DNA of 64,000 bases from Eleusine coracana subsp. coracana (taxonomy: Eukaryota > Streptophyta > Magnoliopsida > Poales > Poaceae), in contig CM064424.1 in assembly GCA_032690845.1 (NCBI GenBank), forward strand, positions 51,101,511-51,165,510. Reading direction: 5' to 3'. Shown here in pieces: positions 11,921 to 22,411 of this stretch (its first letter is position 1; each line of letters opens with the position of its first letter). The notes beneath the pieces are model-generated. The model searched no databases. It was not told the origin of the DNA and saw only the letters and a list, made by a program, of their open reading frames with translations. A program made the translations under genes and the position numbers.

Positions 11921-12655
11921 TTACTCTCGATGCCACGTTGTCTTGTATCTCTTCACTTCATCAACAGCACGACACTCTTCTCCTTTTGGGCGGAATTTGA
12001 AAGAGTAGGGAGTCCCACCTATATCAAGGCTTATCTCAACACTCCCAACATCAATACTTGCTTTTGCTGTCCTCAAGAAGGGTCTGCCTAAGATCAATGG
12101 GGTCCTCGTCCTTTTATCCATATCAAGCATAATAAAATCGGTAGGGATGATGTGATCTCCAATTTGAACAAGCACGTCCTTAGCAATTCCATCAGGGAAG
12201 CGTACCGATTGATCAGCTAACTCCAAACATATACCCGTAGGCTCCAATGTAGGCAAATTGAGACTTGTGAATATATGATGGGGCATACCACTTACACTTG
12301 CTTCAAGATCGCACAAACACCTATCAAATATCCTTGTTCCAATTATGCATTTGATGCTTGGTGATCCAGGGTCAGGTTTCTTCTCAAATGCAACATCATT
12401 GATTGCCGCCGTAAGTTCCTTAGTAGCCTTCACAACCTCCTCAGAAACCTAGGATTTCTTGTTTTGCATCATGTCCTTGATGTACTTGGCATAGATAGGT
12501 ACTTGAATAGCATCAACAAAAGGGACATTGATGTAAAGCTTCTTTATAATATCGATGAACCTTGCGAATTGCTCATCGTGTTGCCGTGCTCTTTCTGTCT
12601 TGGTCATCAGTTGAGTATCCAAGAATGTGGCAGGGCCATGCTCCTCTGTTTCCAT
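11921..12655 (-). pseudogene. pol: G1 gag C-terminal spacer and aspartic protease, broken
   Basis: The minus-strand frame begins near 12655 (ERARQHDEQFARF, a conserved Athila stretch). It is cut by a TAG near 12450 and continues to 11921. The protease active-site region reads CDLEASVS where related proteins and G2 have CDLGA, so the catalytic loop Gly is Glu. The C-terminal LILGRPFLRTA motif is intact. The product ends about 60 residues after that motif and nothing resembling RT follows. Confidence 0.75.
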
Positions 12656-12693
12656 GCCCTTTTTCAGACCAGAGAGGTCAATATCCTCCTCAC

Positions 12694-12765
12694 GCCGATC
12701 GGCGCCCTCAGTGAGTCGCCTATAGTACCGTTGCGCTGATCGGCGCTAGGTGTGAGCCGATCGGC
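12694..12765. repeat. GCCGATCGGC palindromes between gag and protease of G1
   Basis: Three units occur at 12694-12703, 12735-12744 (one mismatch) and 12756-12765. The homologous spacer of G2 (59328-59391) also has three units, although the sequence between units has diverged. Confidence 0.85.
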
Positions 12766-13189
12766 GTGGGTTTTCCTTGCTCTCGCAGAGTGTTCTAGAT
12801 CTTCTGTTTGCTTTCCTGACCATGTAGCTATTGCCTTCAACTGCTCTACAGACATCGTATTGCCAGGAATAGCCCCCTTATTACCTTGAATGGCTTGTGA
12901 TAACTGTCCCATCTGTTGCTCCATAATCTTGGTATGCTTCAAAATCTGCTCATTGGAGCTCCCAATCTCTATCACCTTGTCATTAATTCCCCCAAGGATA
13001 CGATCAATCTCCTTGAATTTAGCTTGGTTGTCCTTGTTGATCTTATCTTGAGCTTGGAAGAACTCATGACATTGGAGACGAAGTGGGATCGAATTTTACA
13101 TGGACGAACTAGGAGAGAAAGAACTCCTTTGCTACTGAAGTTGGGGCTTCCATCCACAATTTTTATATATTCTAGCATCTTCATCTCTT

Positions 13190-14206
13190 CAGGTCAATCT
13201 TTCTGCACATGTCCAAATTCTCTACGCTCACTACAAGTGGAGCGTGATTCCGCTAGCTTGAGCGGCTCTTCCTCCGAGATATGATGATTATTGTCCAACC
13301 TTCTTTGAATAGCATCTAGGCGATCCATAACCATGTCTTCATGAGTCTTCTCAATCACACTCTTTGCCACTCCTTTTGAAGGTTGTCAATTCCTTGAACT
13401 TCTCTCACTATCCCATGATTGATTTTCAACTAGCATCTTGATCAATTCCTTAGCTTGGGTGGGAGTCTTCGACATGAACGAACCCGCAGCTGAAGCATCT
13501 AAGTGTTGACGAGATAGAATATTCAGTCCCATGTAGAATCTCTCAACATCTTTTCCATCCGTTAGACAATGAGGAGGGCATGCATCAGTATATTCACTGA
13601 ATCTTTCCCATGCTTCTCCAATGCTCTCATCAACATTCTGCGTAAATCCAAGAATCTTATTCTTCAGAGCTTGAGTCTTACCAGGAGGGAAGTATTTGGC
13701 TAAGAATGCAACTGCTAAGGTGTCCCACACAATTTTTACTATGTTTTCCAATCCATTGTACCATTGCTTGGGGCGTCCAACTAGAGAGAAGGGGAACAAC
13801 CGCACATGTGCTTGATCTTTGGTCAATCCCGTTATCTTGAATGTACTGCAAACTTCAAGGAAGTGCTGCAAATGATGATTGGGATCCTTCGAACCTGTGA
13901 ACGGTTGTTGCGCCACTAATCCAATATATCTCTCCAGTTGATATGGATTCTAATCTTGAGCTTCTAGGAAATCTGTCTTAACAACATTAGTCAATTGAGC
14001 CTTGAAGCGATTAACCAAGGGTAACTCTGCCATCTCCTCTCCTTCTAGATCTGCAACTATGAATAATACATGAGGGTTGGAATGGACTGCTTCTCCAGCT
14101 AAATCTCCAAGTTACTTGCTTTTCATCTCTGTTGTTCTCTTCTTGCGAAAGAGCCTTTCTGGATCATCGACGTAATTAGAGGTTTGTTTGACTTAGGACC
14201 GTCCAT
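13190..14206 (-). pseudogene. gag: G1 Athila-type gag, broken
   Basis: The start ATG on the minus strand is 14204-14206 (product begins MDGPKSNK). The main conserved capsid block is open from 13916 to 13386, with PFSLVGRPKQWYNGLE and KYFPPGKTQALKNKI, hallmarks of plant Athila/Tat Gag. Towards the C-terminus the zinc knuckle (about 13195-13240) has lost Cys residues and is followed by a stop. Frame breaks between 14206 and 13916 and near 13385 make it a pseudogene. Confidence 0.8.
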
Positions 14207-14317
14207 ACCTGTTAGTTTCACTTAACAGAATGTATGTACTAAAGAGACAAGTAAAGCACAATGACTAAACACTAATACATCAAACAATGTTTAAAAACCT
14301 GCAATGGTCCCTGGCAA

Positions 14318-14337
14318 CAGCGCCAGAAAAAGGAGCT
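14318..14337 (-). promoter_or_regulatory. Primer binding site of G1, tRNA-Asp type
   Basis: On the minus strand TGGCGCTGTTGCCAGGGAC follows the LTR end after a dozen bases. Plant tRNA-Asp ends ...CGGCAACGGCGCCA, whose complement TGGCGCCGTTGCC fits with two mismatches. This primer type is standard for Athila elements. Confidence 0.85.
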
Positions 14338-15848
14338 TGTTGGTCGTTACTACGCACCCACTTATATACCGCAAGAGGAGGGTGTACATTGCAGCACTTT
14401 TTCCCTTAAATTGAGTATTCCAAGGTTTATCGTACCCACTGGGACCTTAGGGATTATTAAACAAAGTTAACAGTAAAAGATCTAGTCAAGGCTACTATCG
14501 AGTTCGAGTTGCATGGCGGGAGACTGGTCAGGGCAAAGGTGTGCCAGATAGCAAATCTGTCATTGCGCCGATCGGCGCAGGGTTGAGCCGATCGGCACAC
14601 TACCTGATCTGTGATTGCACCGATCAGTCCTAGAGTACAGCCGATCGGCACTCGAACGAATCTAAGCCAAAGTGCGTCAGATACCTTGTAAGCCTAAGCT
14701 GTTAAGTGAGTAGCCAAATGTCTACTAGAGAGATCGTAACTAGAAAGACTAATCAAATACTATCATAATGGTAATTACATGGATAAGTGAAAACCTATAA
14801 TGAATAAGACCACCCTGCTTTTCGAGCGGCTCCTGATTTATCGCTGTCGAGAGGAAACCTTTAATCACGCGAGTATCTTACCCTACTCCACTATCCAGTA
14901 GTGCTGCGTAGGTTTAGTGTTGTCACTGCTAAACCACACTACTAGCATCATCAAGCAACCATAATCAATACAATGTCTGAATATTATCCTGATCACCACG
15001 ATCAAGATAATATCGACCTACTTAGCCTAGAACTAAGCAATTGGAATAAGCACATGCATGATTATAGAATCAAGATAGACAAATCACCAAAACCATCATC
15101 AACATATTTAATTATCCTTGAGATACATAGAGTAAGATCCATCACCGCCGAGATGGCCTACCTTGACGGATCAACCCTTATATATACATAGAGTAAGATC
15201 CATGAAACTCAACTAGAGATCTATTCTAACGGCGCGAATCCTACTGGCTCTAACTCACGGATCTGTTGTCCCTCCAATGCCTTCTCACTTTTGCGGCTGG
15301 GGTTTACAAGTATATATAAGGGTTCTACTCGTAAAGGACTCAGTTTCTAGCAAATAAGGCGGTTGCGCCGATCGGCGCAGGATTGCACCGATCGGCGTAA
15401 GCCGTGTCTTCTCTGGTTACTCTTCCGAGTCGGTTCCTCTGTCTTCCACGGCTGCCATATGGGCCTTTTCCTTTGAGATAAAGTCTTGTACTGCACGTCG
15501 AGATCTTGAAGTTCCATAAATCTTCTAGGCAAATATCTTCAAGCATCTTGCGTAGATAAACTTCCATAAAACATGTGGAATGGGCCTTGGTTACTTTCGT
15601 GGGCCAAAACACCCTTGCACCGATCGGTGCACTGGGCTTCTTCAGTGCTTTTTCATCGCTTCTAGACTCCTGTCCTCTTCCAGCATTACTTTAATCACCA
15701 ATTTCACCTGTTTCTGCAATAAAGCTCCAAAACAACGCATATACAAATATATAGACAAAATCACAGGTAAATGGCCTAAATTGGTATCAATTATGCTCTA
15801 ATTGAGGTTATATTCACATATAAAACGGGCACTTAGGGAGTGCCAACA
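14338..15848 (-). repeat. 5' LTR of G1 (1511 bp)
   Basis: On the minus strand it runs TGTTGGCACT ... CGACCAACA. It opens with a hairpin (GGCACT, five-base loop, AGTGCC) also present in G2. Palindromes of the GCCGATCGGC type lie at 14567-14576, 14587-14596, 14640-14649, 15367-15376, about 15387-15396, and as the variant ACCGATCGGT at 15619-15628. An AT-rich TATA-like box lies at about 15308-15316. Confidence 0.88.
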
Positions 15849-17018
15849 ATAATGAATTTCCAATTCATAATCCTTGATCAATTCTAGCCACCTATGCTAC
15901 CTCATGTTCAGTTCTTGCTGCGTGAATATGTACTTGAGACTTTTGTGATCGGTGTAGAGATTGACAAGGTTACTAAGGAGGTAATAGCCCCAGGTTTTTA
16001 AGGCTAGGACAACTAATGCCAATTCTGAGTCGTGAGTCGGATAACTTCGCTCATGTTTTCGGAGCTGTTGAGAGGCATAGGCAATGACACGGCCTTCTTG
16101 CATAAGTACACAACCTAATCCGATGCCAGACACATCACAATAAACGTCAAACAGTTTGGTAATATCGGACTGAGCTAAAATTGGGGCAGTTATCAAATGT
16201 TTTCTGAGTGACTAGAAAGGCTTCCTCACATTCACTACTCCATTTAAACTTGGCATCCTTCTACAATAACTTTGTCATAGGCTTGGCAATTGTCGAGAAG
16301 TTAGGAATATATTTCTGATAGTAGCCGGCAAGACCAAGGAAACTACGAATTTGCTTGACCGATTTCAGAGGTTTCCATTTCAACACATCCTCAACCTTGC
16401 TCAGGTCAACGGCTACACCTTCTGCTGAAATGATACGATCAAAGAACGGAACTTGCTTTAGCCAAAATTGCACTTGCTAAATTTGGCATAAAGTTGATGA
16501 TCTCGGAGCCATTATAGAACAATATGAAGGTGCTCGACATGCTCTTCCTCAGACTTAGAATAGACGAGGATATCGTCGATGAATACCACCACAAATTTAT
16601 CCAACTCTGGCATGAACACGGGATTCATCAAATACACGAAGTGAGCTGGAGCATTGGTGAGACCAAATGACATAACAAGATATTCAAAAAGACCATATCG
16701 TGTAGAAAAAGTTGTTTTTAGAATGTCTTCGGCTCGGATTTTTATTTGGTGGTAACCGGATTGGAGATCAATCTTTGAGAAAACTTTGGCACCAACGAGT
16801 TGATCAAAGAGAATATCAATTCGAGGTAGAGGGTACTTGTTCTTGATGGTTACGACATTCGGAGGCCTATAATCAACACATAGGCATAGGGTCTTGTCTT
16901 TCTTCTTCACAAAGAGGGCGGGACATCCCCATGGAGATGAACTCGATCGAATGTAACCCATGTCCATAAGCTCTTGTAATTGCTCCTTCAACTCTGCTAA
17001 CTCATTGGGAGCCATTTT
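15849..17018 (-). pseudogene. pol: E1 reverse transcriptase and RNase H, broken
   Basis: On the minus strand, 17015-16512 carries the RT fingers and palm: YPLPRIDILFDQLVGAKVFSK, then the catalytic FIDD (about 16570). A stop lies near 16511. 16473-16261 carries the connection (LGLAGYYQKYIPNF). 16196-15897 is RNase H (DVYCDVSGIGLGCVLMQ; YTDHKSLKYIF). The frame is cut by G1 at 15849 just after the codons for LEIH. Several stops and at least one small deletion (16200-16260). Confidence 0.85.
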
Positions 17019-17665
17019 CTATGGCCTATGAGAGATAGGTGCCGTACCGGGCAGGAGTTCAATCTTAAACTCGACATCCCTATCTGGAGGCATTCCCGAT
17101 AGATCGTCCGGAAACATGTTGAGGAAGTCGCATACCACTGGAATATCCTCTATCTTCCTCCCTTCAACATGATGGACTTGAGTAGTGGAAATTGTGGGGC
17201 AGGGCAATCGGAGAATAGATGGACCATGTAGAGGCGAATTTAAGTGGACTTCCCGGGATTCGATGTGCAAACCGGCTTTATGCTTAGTCATCCACCTCAT
17301 ACCAAGGATTACATCAATGCCTTGACCATCTAGGATGATTAGTGGAGTGTAGTATATGTTGCCTGCTAGTTTAAGTGGCACTCCTCTCAACTCAAGATTG
17401 GTTCTTATCTTTCCACCAGGTGATGTAATGATGTAAGGTGTTCCCGTAACGGTGGGGGCGATTTTCAAATGATTCAAACGTGCTTGACTAATAAAATTAT
17501 GTGTTGCTCCGGAATCAAAAAGAACCATAGCGGAGTGTTGGTTGATCGAAAACATACCCGCAAGGACGGGTTCTCCGACTTGAATCTCTTCGATCGTGGT
17601 ATAGTTGACTCGGCCATTCTTATGAGTGGTAGCAGAAGATTGAGGTTGATTACCATTGTTGCCAC

Positions 17666-17696
<31 letters not shown>

Positions 17697-18765
17697 CCCG
17701 AAAGCAGTGGGGTTGTTGTTGCCTTGACTACGCTTCAGAAAACGACAATCTTTCGCAAAGTGACCGAGACGGCCATAGTTGTAGCATGGTTGTGGTGAAC
17801 CGGACCTCAAAACTTGATTAGCCTGTTGTGGAGGGTGGGAACCAGAGGACGGCTCCTGGTTGTTGCCATGGGAACAAGAACGCTGCTGCAAATTGGACGG
17901 GTGAAATCCTCCCCCTGGCGGTGTTGCAGCTCAAAACTTCTGTCTGGACGGGGAGGTGATCGCCAACTTGTACTTGGGTGGTGTGGAATTGGATGAACTT
18001 CCCATAGCACGCTTCCTCTTCTTGTCATCTTGATTAGCACGGATAGCGTCTTCCTGTATGATGGCGGCACTCATCAAGTCATTAAACGTGCTGGTAGTGA
18101 CTTGTGCCAAGCGATCCTGCAGCTTTGGGGTAGGTCCCAAATGGAAACAATCCTTCTTCTTCTCATCCGTGTCAGCATGATAAGAAGCATATTGGCCAAG
18201 TAGTTGAACTTCCGTGCATACTCTTGCACGGTTCCAAAGGCTTGCTTCAAGTTGAGAAATTGATGTAGCTTGCGCTTCATGAGACCGGCTGAATATGATG
18301 TGCACGGAAGGCAGTGGATAATTCCATCCAAGTAACTTGGTGGTTAGTAGGAAGAGCGGCAGTGAAGCTTGCCCACAAAGCACTCACAAAACCATGGAGT
18401 TGTTGCGCTGCGAAGAGAGGCTTCTGATGGACGGTGCAGTTGAGAAGTGCAAACTTTGACTCCAGAGTGCGAATGAAATTATTCGCTTCCAACGGATCAC
18501 TGGCTTCCCCGAAAGTGGGCAGGTGTGTTGCCTAGAATTCGCTGTAGGAGGACTCATGGAAGCTTGGGGCTGTTGTGGTGGTGGTCCTTGAGCTCCTTGG
18601 CGGTTCATGTTTTCCATGAGCATACGAAACATCTAATTTTAGTTGTGGATGAGTTGCTCCATAGGAGTCATCAGTGGAGTAGGGGGCGACTGCTGCAATC
18701 CACCGGTGTTTGAGCCACCGGGAGCATCACCGGGATTCTCACCACCATGGCGAGTTTGCACCATC
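17019..18765 (-). pseudogene. gag: E1 gag and protease, broken
   Basis: The gag ATG is at 18763-18765 (product starts MVQTRHGGE, comparable with MVRTLNQ of F). Capsid coding is scattered over frames: 18632-18384, 18492-18277, 18383-17931. The last open block (17891-17019) has a degenerate zinc knuckle (CYNYGRLGHFAKDC, second Cys lost), an Asn run encoded by a GTT repeat, and the protease active site LFDSGATHNFIS (about 17505-17540). It ends with a TAG at 17018, where Tyr is expected before KMAPNEL. Confidence 0.82.
17665..17696 (-). repeat. GTT/AAC trinucleotide repeat in E1 gag
   Basis: About ten GTT units on the plus strand encode a poly-Asn linker on the minus strand, just after the zinc knuckle. 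F has a shorter Asn run at the same place (about 47481-47502). Confidence 0.85.
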
Positions 18766-19104
18766 TACCATAGGAACAATTGCATGTTAGCCCAATCATC
18801 ACAGGAGCCAATATGACAGATAATAAGGTCATGATATAGGGACGAAATAAAATTTCAGATTGCTCAGAAATTAGAATTTGACAATGAAACGATACAAAAC
18901 ATAGAGGGAAACTTGAATTCCATCGGTTCCAAACACAATAGGCAACATAAATGTGATGGAAGCCATGGATACACACGATATAACGTTTCGATACAAGACA
19001 AGTCTTCCCGCTACATCACTAAGAAACACGACCACAAACACAATCTCGGAGAGCTTAGGTTATAACAACACTTAACATTTATCGGCACTACCGACATACA
19101 AACA

Positions 19105-20560
19105 CTATGCCTCACGAGATTCCACCCTACAAGATGTACTACTCTGATTTATCACTACAAGCCACGTAGCGTGGCTGTCACCATTTGACTCCAAGTCCAT
19201 GTCGCCCTGTCTGGGGGGTGCTTCGTAATCAAGACCGGAATCACCGTCATCACTCAAATCGGCGTCATCCGGGGGAATCACTACAAGTGGCTCAGGTGGT
19301 TGGTCATTAAGGACGACATGTAGCTGGGCATTGGCAGCTTGGAGCTGCACAATGATGTGGTATCGCTGCGCAATGGCGGCTTTGGCGTCGTTGAGGTTTC
19401 CTTCCATAACATCCATGATGTAGATATGGTCCGATCTTCTGAAAGGTAGGGGGATAAACACAAATTTGGGAACTCTGTGTCGATGAGACGGCTTGAATCA
19501 GACACGATCCAACCCCGCAACCGTTACACCAAGCACAACTTGATTGTTCCTGCAAGAGAAATCGAGAACACAAGGGCAAGAGAAGATAAACACGCAATCT
19601 GAAATTGCAAATATGGATGAAGCGAATCATAAAAAAAGGTTCAAGCTCTGAACACAAAAGGACTAATCACCACAGTGGTGTAGAACAAGAACAGGGGCCC
19701 TGGATTACTGTAAAAGGACATGTCGCCACAGTTACAATAATTTGATCAAGTTTCTTTCAAGAAAACTGAACTAAACAAAACCCGAAACTAAAAGACAGTG
19801 GCTACTGAGTTTATGTAGGAACCAGGGGCGTCCTAGGGTTGGGGGCGACCAGGGGGGCATGCACAACATGGGCTTAAGGCCCAACATGATATATGGCCAA
19901 GTTGGCCCAAAAATAGGTGGTGCAGCACATTGTCATAGTCACACAGCATGACTCATGATCCTTCTGGAGCTAGGACCAGAAACAAAACAACAGCGTCGTC
20001 GTCCCCTTTCCAACACATCAAAGAACGCCTCATTTGGACGTCGGATATGGGAGACATCATCAAAACCGTGAAGTGGTGTTGGCTGAATCCGAGACGAATG
20101 TGGCGACCGAGTGGTGACGACTTGTAACTTGGGGAAGGCCATGATATGCGTGTATCTAGCATGGTGATGTCCTCATGAATCCAGCTCATCTTCAGCTTCC
20201 GAGCGTTGAGCTTGGAGCTCATTTCGTTCTTCCAAGAGAGTGGTGATCTATCTATGAAGAGATTAGTTCTCCTCCTGGGCAGCAGTGAGGTGAGCTTTGC
20301 ATTGGTTCAGCTGCTCTTGCAGCTGATCACTAGCATCGCCCTCAATGATAAGTTGAGCATCATGGAGTTTCTCAAAAAGATCAGCCCGCTCCAACTTGCT
20401 ATTGTACAGTTTGTCCTTCAGGGCTGTGACCTTTGCGTCATGGGCAGCAAGCTGGGATCATGGGCTGCGAGTGCGGACTGCAGCGCGTCACGCTCCCATT
20501 CCAACTTGAGAACGCGTGCGGTAAGGTGCTCGGGGTCCATCACGAGCTTGCCAACAACCA
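19105..20560 (-). pseudogene. E1 leader ORF (ORF0-like), coiled coil and acidic tail, broken
   Basis: Upstream of gag on the minus strand are two coding-like pieces. From 20553 an ATG frame shifts after about 35 codons into a second frame (to about 20200) rich in Leu, Glu, Gln and Lys with heptad-like spacing (for example DQLQEQLNQCKAHL), interrupted by stops. Further down, 19461-19105 encodes a Gln/Leu-rich helix and an acidic, Pro-rich tail. RIRE3-type gypsy elements are known for an extra ORF upstream of gag, and F has one at this position, so I read this as a decayed equivalent. Between the pieces (19470-19930) I see no coding signal. The left break of the tandem duplication lies in the coiled-coil part at 20239. 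Confidence 0.45.
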
Positions 20561-20589
20561 TTTGTCAGAAGAAAGTTTTGAAAGTGTGA

Positions 20590-21730
20590 GTCAAAACTTA
20601 ATATCCCACAAAATATATGCTCAAAATAGCATAAAGGTTGATTGGTGAAAATGGCACAACAAGTGTCCAATCAGCTTAACGAAAACACAGTGCAGTTTCT
20701 GTTTTGAGAGAACAGCCAACAGAGATATGCGAAAATACTTAACTTCTAGGCAGAACTAGATCTTTAGCTTTGTACAAAACTTGCAAAGGATCATTATATT
20801 TCCAACGCATACTCAAAATCTCCATCCGATAATATCTCTAGGAGTTATCATCATCCAAAGACAGAGGACAGAAATGGAGCAACATCTGAAATCTCAGAAA
20901 ATGCTCTCTGTTGGGAGCCAAATTTCGACCTAATCAAAACCTGATAAAACAAAGGCGCTAGCTGGTAATCATAGAGCAATTTCCCAGATTTCTAAAGGGT
21001 GCTCGCATGCCTTATTTTATTAAGGATTGAGGGAGTTATGCTAGTTACCGTGAAAGCGATATTTTGACCTTCGACAAGTTATCGGTTTTTATTCTTTTTA
21101 AACGGTTAAGTTATTCTGTTCCAATTAACATGGGTGTGTGGTTCAAGTTATCATTTGTGATGATGCATGAGACATGATGATATAATTACTAATGCATGAA
21201 TGACTCCAATGCTATCAATATGTCGTTTTCCTACATCCTCACAAAAGAAGAGACTTCGACCGATTATATAGATCGATCAAGTCGGTGGCACACACACCTC
21301 TCAACATGTTTCTAAGTGAGCAACACGTGGTTAGCGTACCTGCAAATGGTCCGTCCCAGAAACAATATATCAAATTGAAAACAAATAATCCAAAAGAAAT
21401 CCGTGACCACCTCACCTTGCATGGGAGCTCTCGAATAAGATTGTATTCGAGTCACACCAAATTAAATACAATCCTATCTAAGAACAACAAATCCATGACC
21501 ACCTCGCCTCACATGGGAGCTTTCGAATAAGAGTGTATTCAAGTCACACACGTACCTTCACTGAAGAAGCCGTAGATGCAAGTATTGAAACAATCATAAC
21601 CCGGGGTTAGCTTTGCCACCAACTAATAGTAATCCTTATATGGGAACTACTTGTTCGTACCTCACTGTAAGACATAAAAATGGGTTATTCAAGTTTTGAA
21701 ATGTTCGCTTGCATGTTGCTTATCCTGAAG
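20590..21730 (-). other. E1 5' leader, non-coding
   Basis: This lies between the primer site and the leader ORF. It contains a direct repeat of about 60 bp (21398-21458 and 21489-21550) around the words GGGAGCT and CGAATAAGA. No convincing ORF; codon-like structure is absent. Confidence 0.6.
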
Positions 21731-21744
21731 TGGCTCTGATACCA
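21731..21744 (-). promoter_or_regulatory. Primer binding site of E1, initiator tRNA-Met type
   Basis: The minus strand reads TGGTATCAGAGCCA two bases after the LTR end. This fixes the element orientation and the LTR boundary at 21747. The duplicated site is 32963-32976. Confidence 0.9.
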
Positions 21745-22031
21745 CCTGTCACATCCCTATACCGAAATATAGAGTGTGTCGTACAGCATCTCTTCGGGAG
21801 ATGATTACCAGGGTAACCATGCATAGCATACACACATGAACTTCCATCATTTACAAGGTACATCGTTTAAGTGCATAATATTACAAGTCCAAGTGTCACA
21901 GCGGAAGCAAATTAAGTTACATTACAATACATATGTTCTTGGTTCGGGGTACATAAATAAGCGGAAACAAAATTACGGTACACTCGGCGATAGATAGCCT
22001 AAGCAAACCATGCCGGCCCTATGGCAATGGC

Positions 22032-22144
22032 TCACTCATCATGGGTAGGTGAACTATGAACCCACTCAATGGTCCAGTTCTATGGTTCCTCACCTTCCCA
22101 CACAACCTTGTTACAACAATCACAATAGGTAGCTTGAGGGATGC
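22032..22144 (-). pseudogene. LTR-encoded exon 3 of E1 (113 nt), premature TAG
   Basis: On the minus strand a pyrimidine-rich TTTTTCAG precedes 22144 and the frame runs to TGA at 22032-22034. Phase fits a preceding exon ending in G. The matching block in the second E LTR (62220-62332) has the same length, phase, acceptor and stop. Most differences are at third codon positions. Here a CAG codon has become TAG (22080-22082). The product would contain a CDCCNK cysteine cluster and WEGEE. No known domain recognised. Confidence 0.6.
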
Positions 22145-22411
22145 CTGAAAAATTAACATAATTTGCAAAGCTTGAGTATCTAACATACTCCGCAAGACTT
22201 ACCCAATAAAATGGCTATCTAAATCCGACTCCTAACATGCAGGTGGCTGACCGGGCTTATTTGGTATATTGCAAAAAGGCACCTATTAGCTCTAGGCTTA
22301 CAAGTTGATCACTTAGCTAATTTTAATTGTTGTTGCAGGAAAGTAACTTTAGTTGGACCAGGCTATCCACTAGGGTTGTACTGTACAAACTTGTACAAAT
22401 ATAAAGAACAA

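Larger units (their letters stand above)
11172..15848 (-). mobile_element. G1: Athila-like non-autonomous gypsy element, minus strand
   Basis: Read on the minus strand the order is 5' LTR (15848-14338), tRNA-Asp-type primer site, gag, a palindrome-bearing spacer, protease and a 3' non-coding part, where C is inserted. No RT, RNase H or integrase is present, and the better preserved G2 has the same protease-to-noncoding junction. G1 is inserted in the RNase H of E1; E1 sequence resumes at 15849. The expected 5-bp target copy beside the LTR would be ATAAT (15849-15853). Confidence 0.82.

Noticed and set aside
12694..12765. Regularly spaced palindromes as a CRISPR-like array
   Set aside because: Spacing is irregular, units are 10-14 bp, and the context is a eukaryotic retrotransposon.
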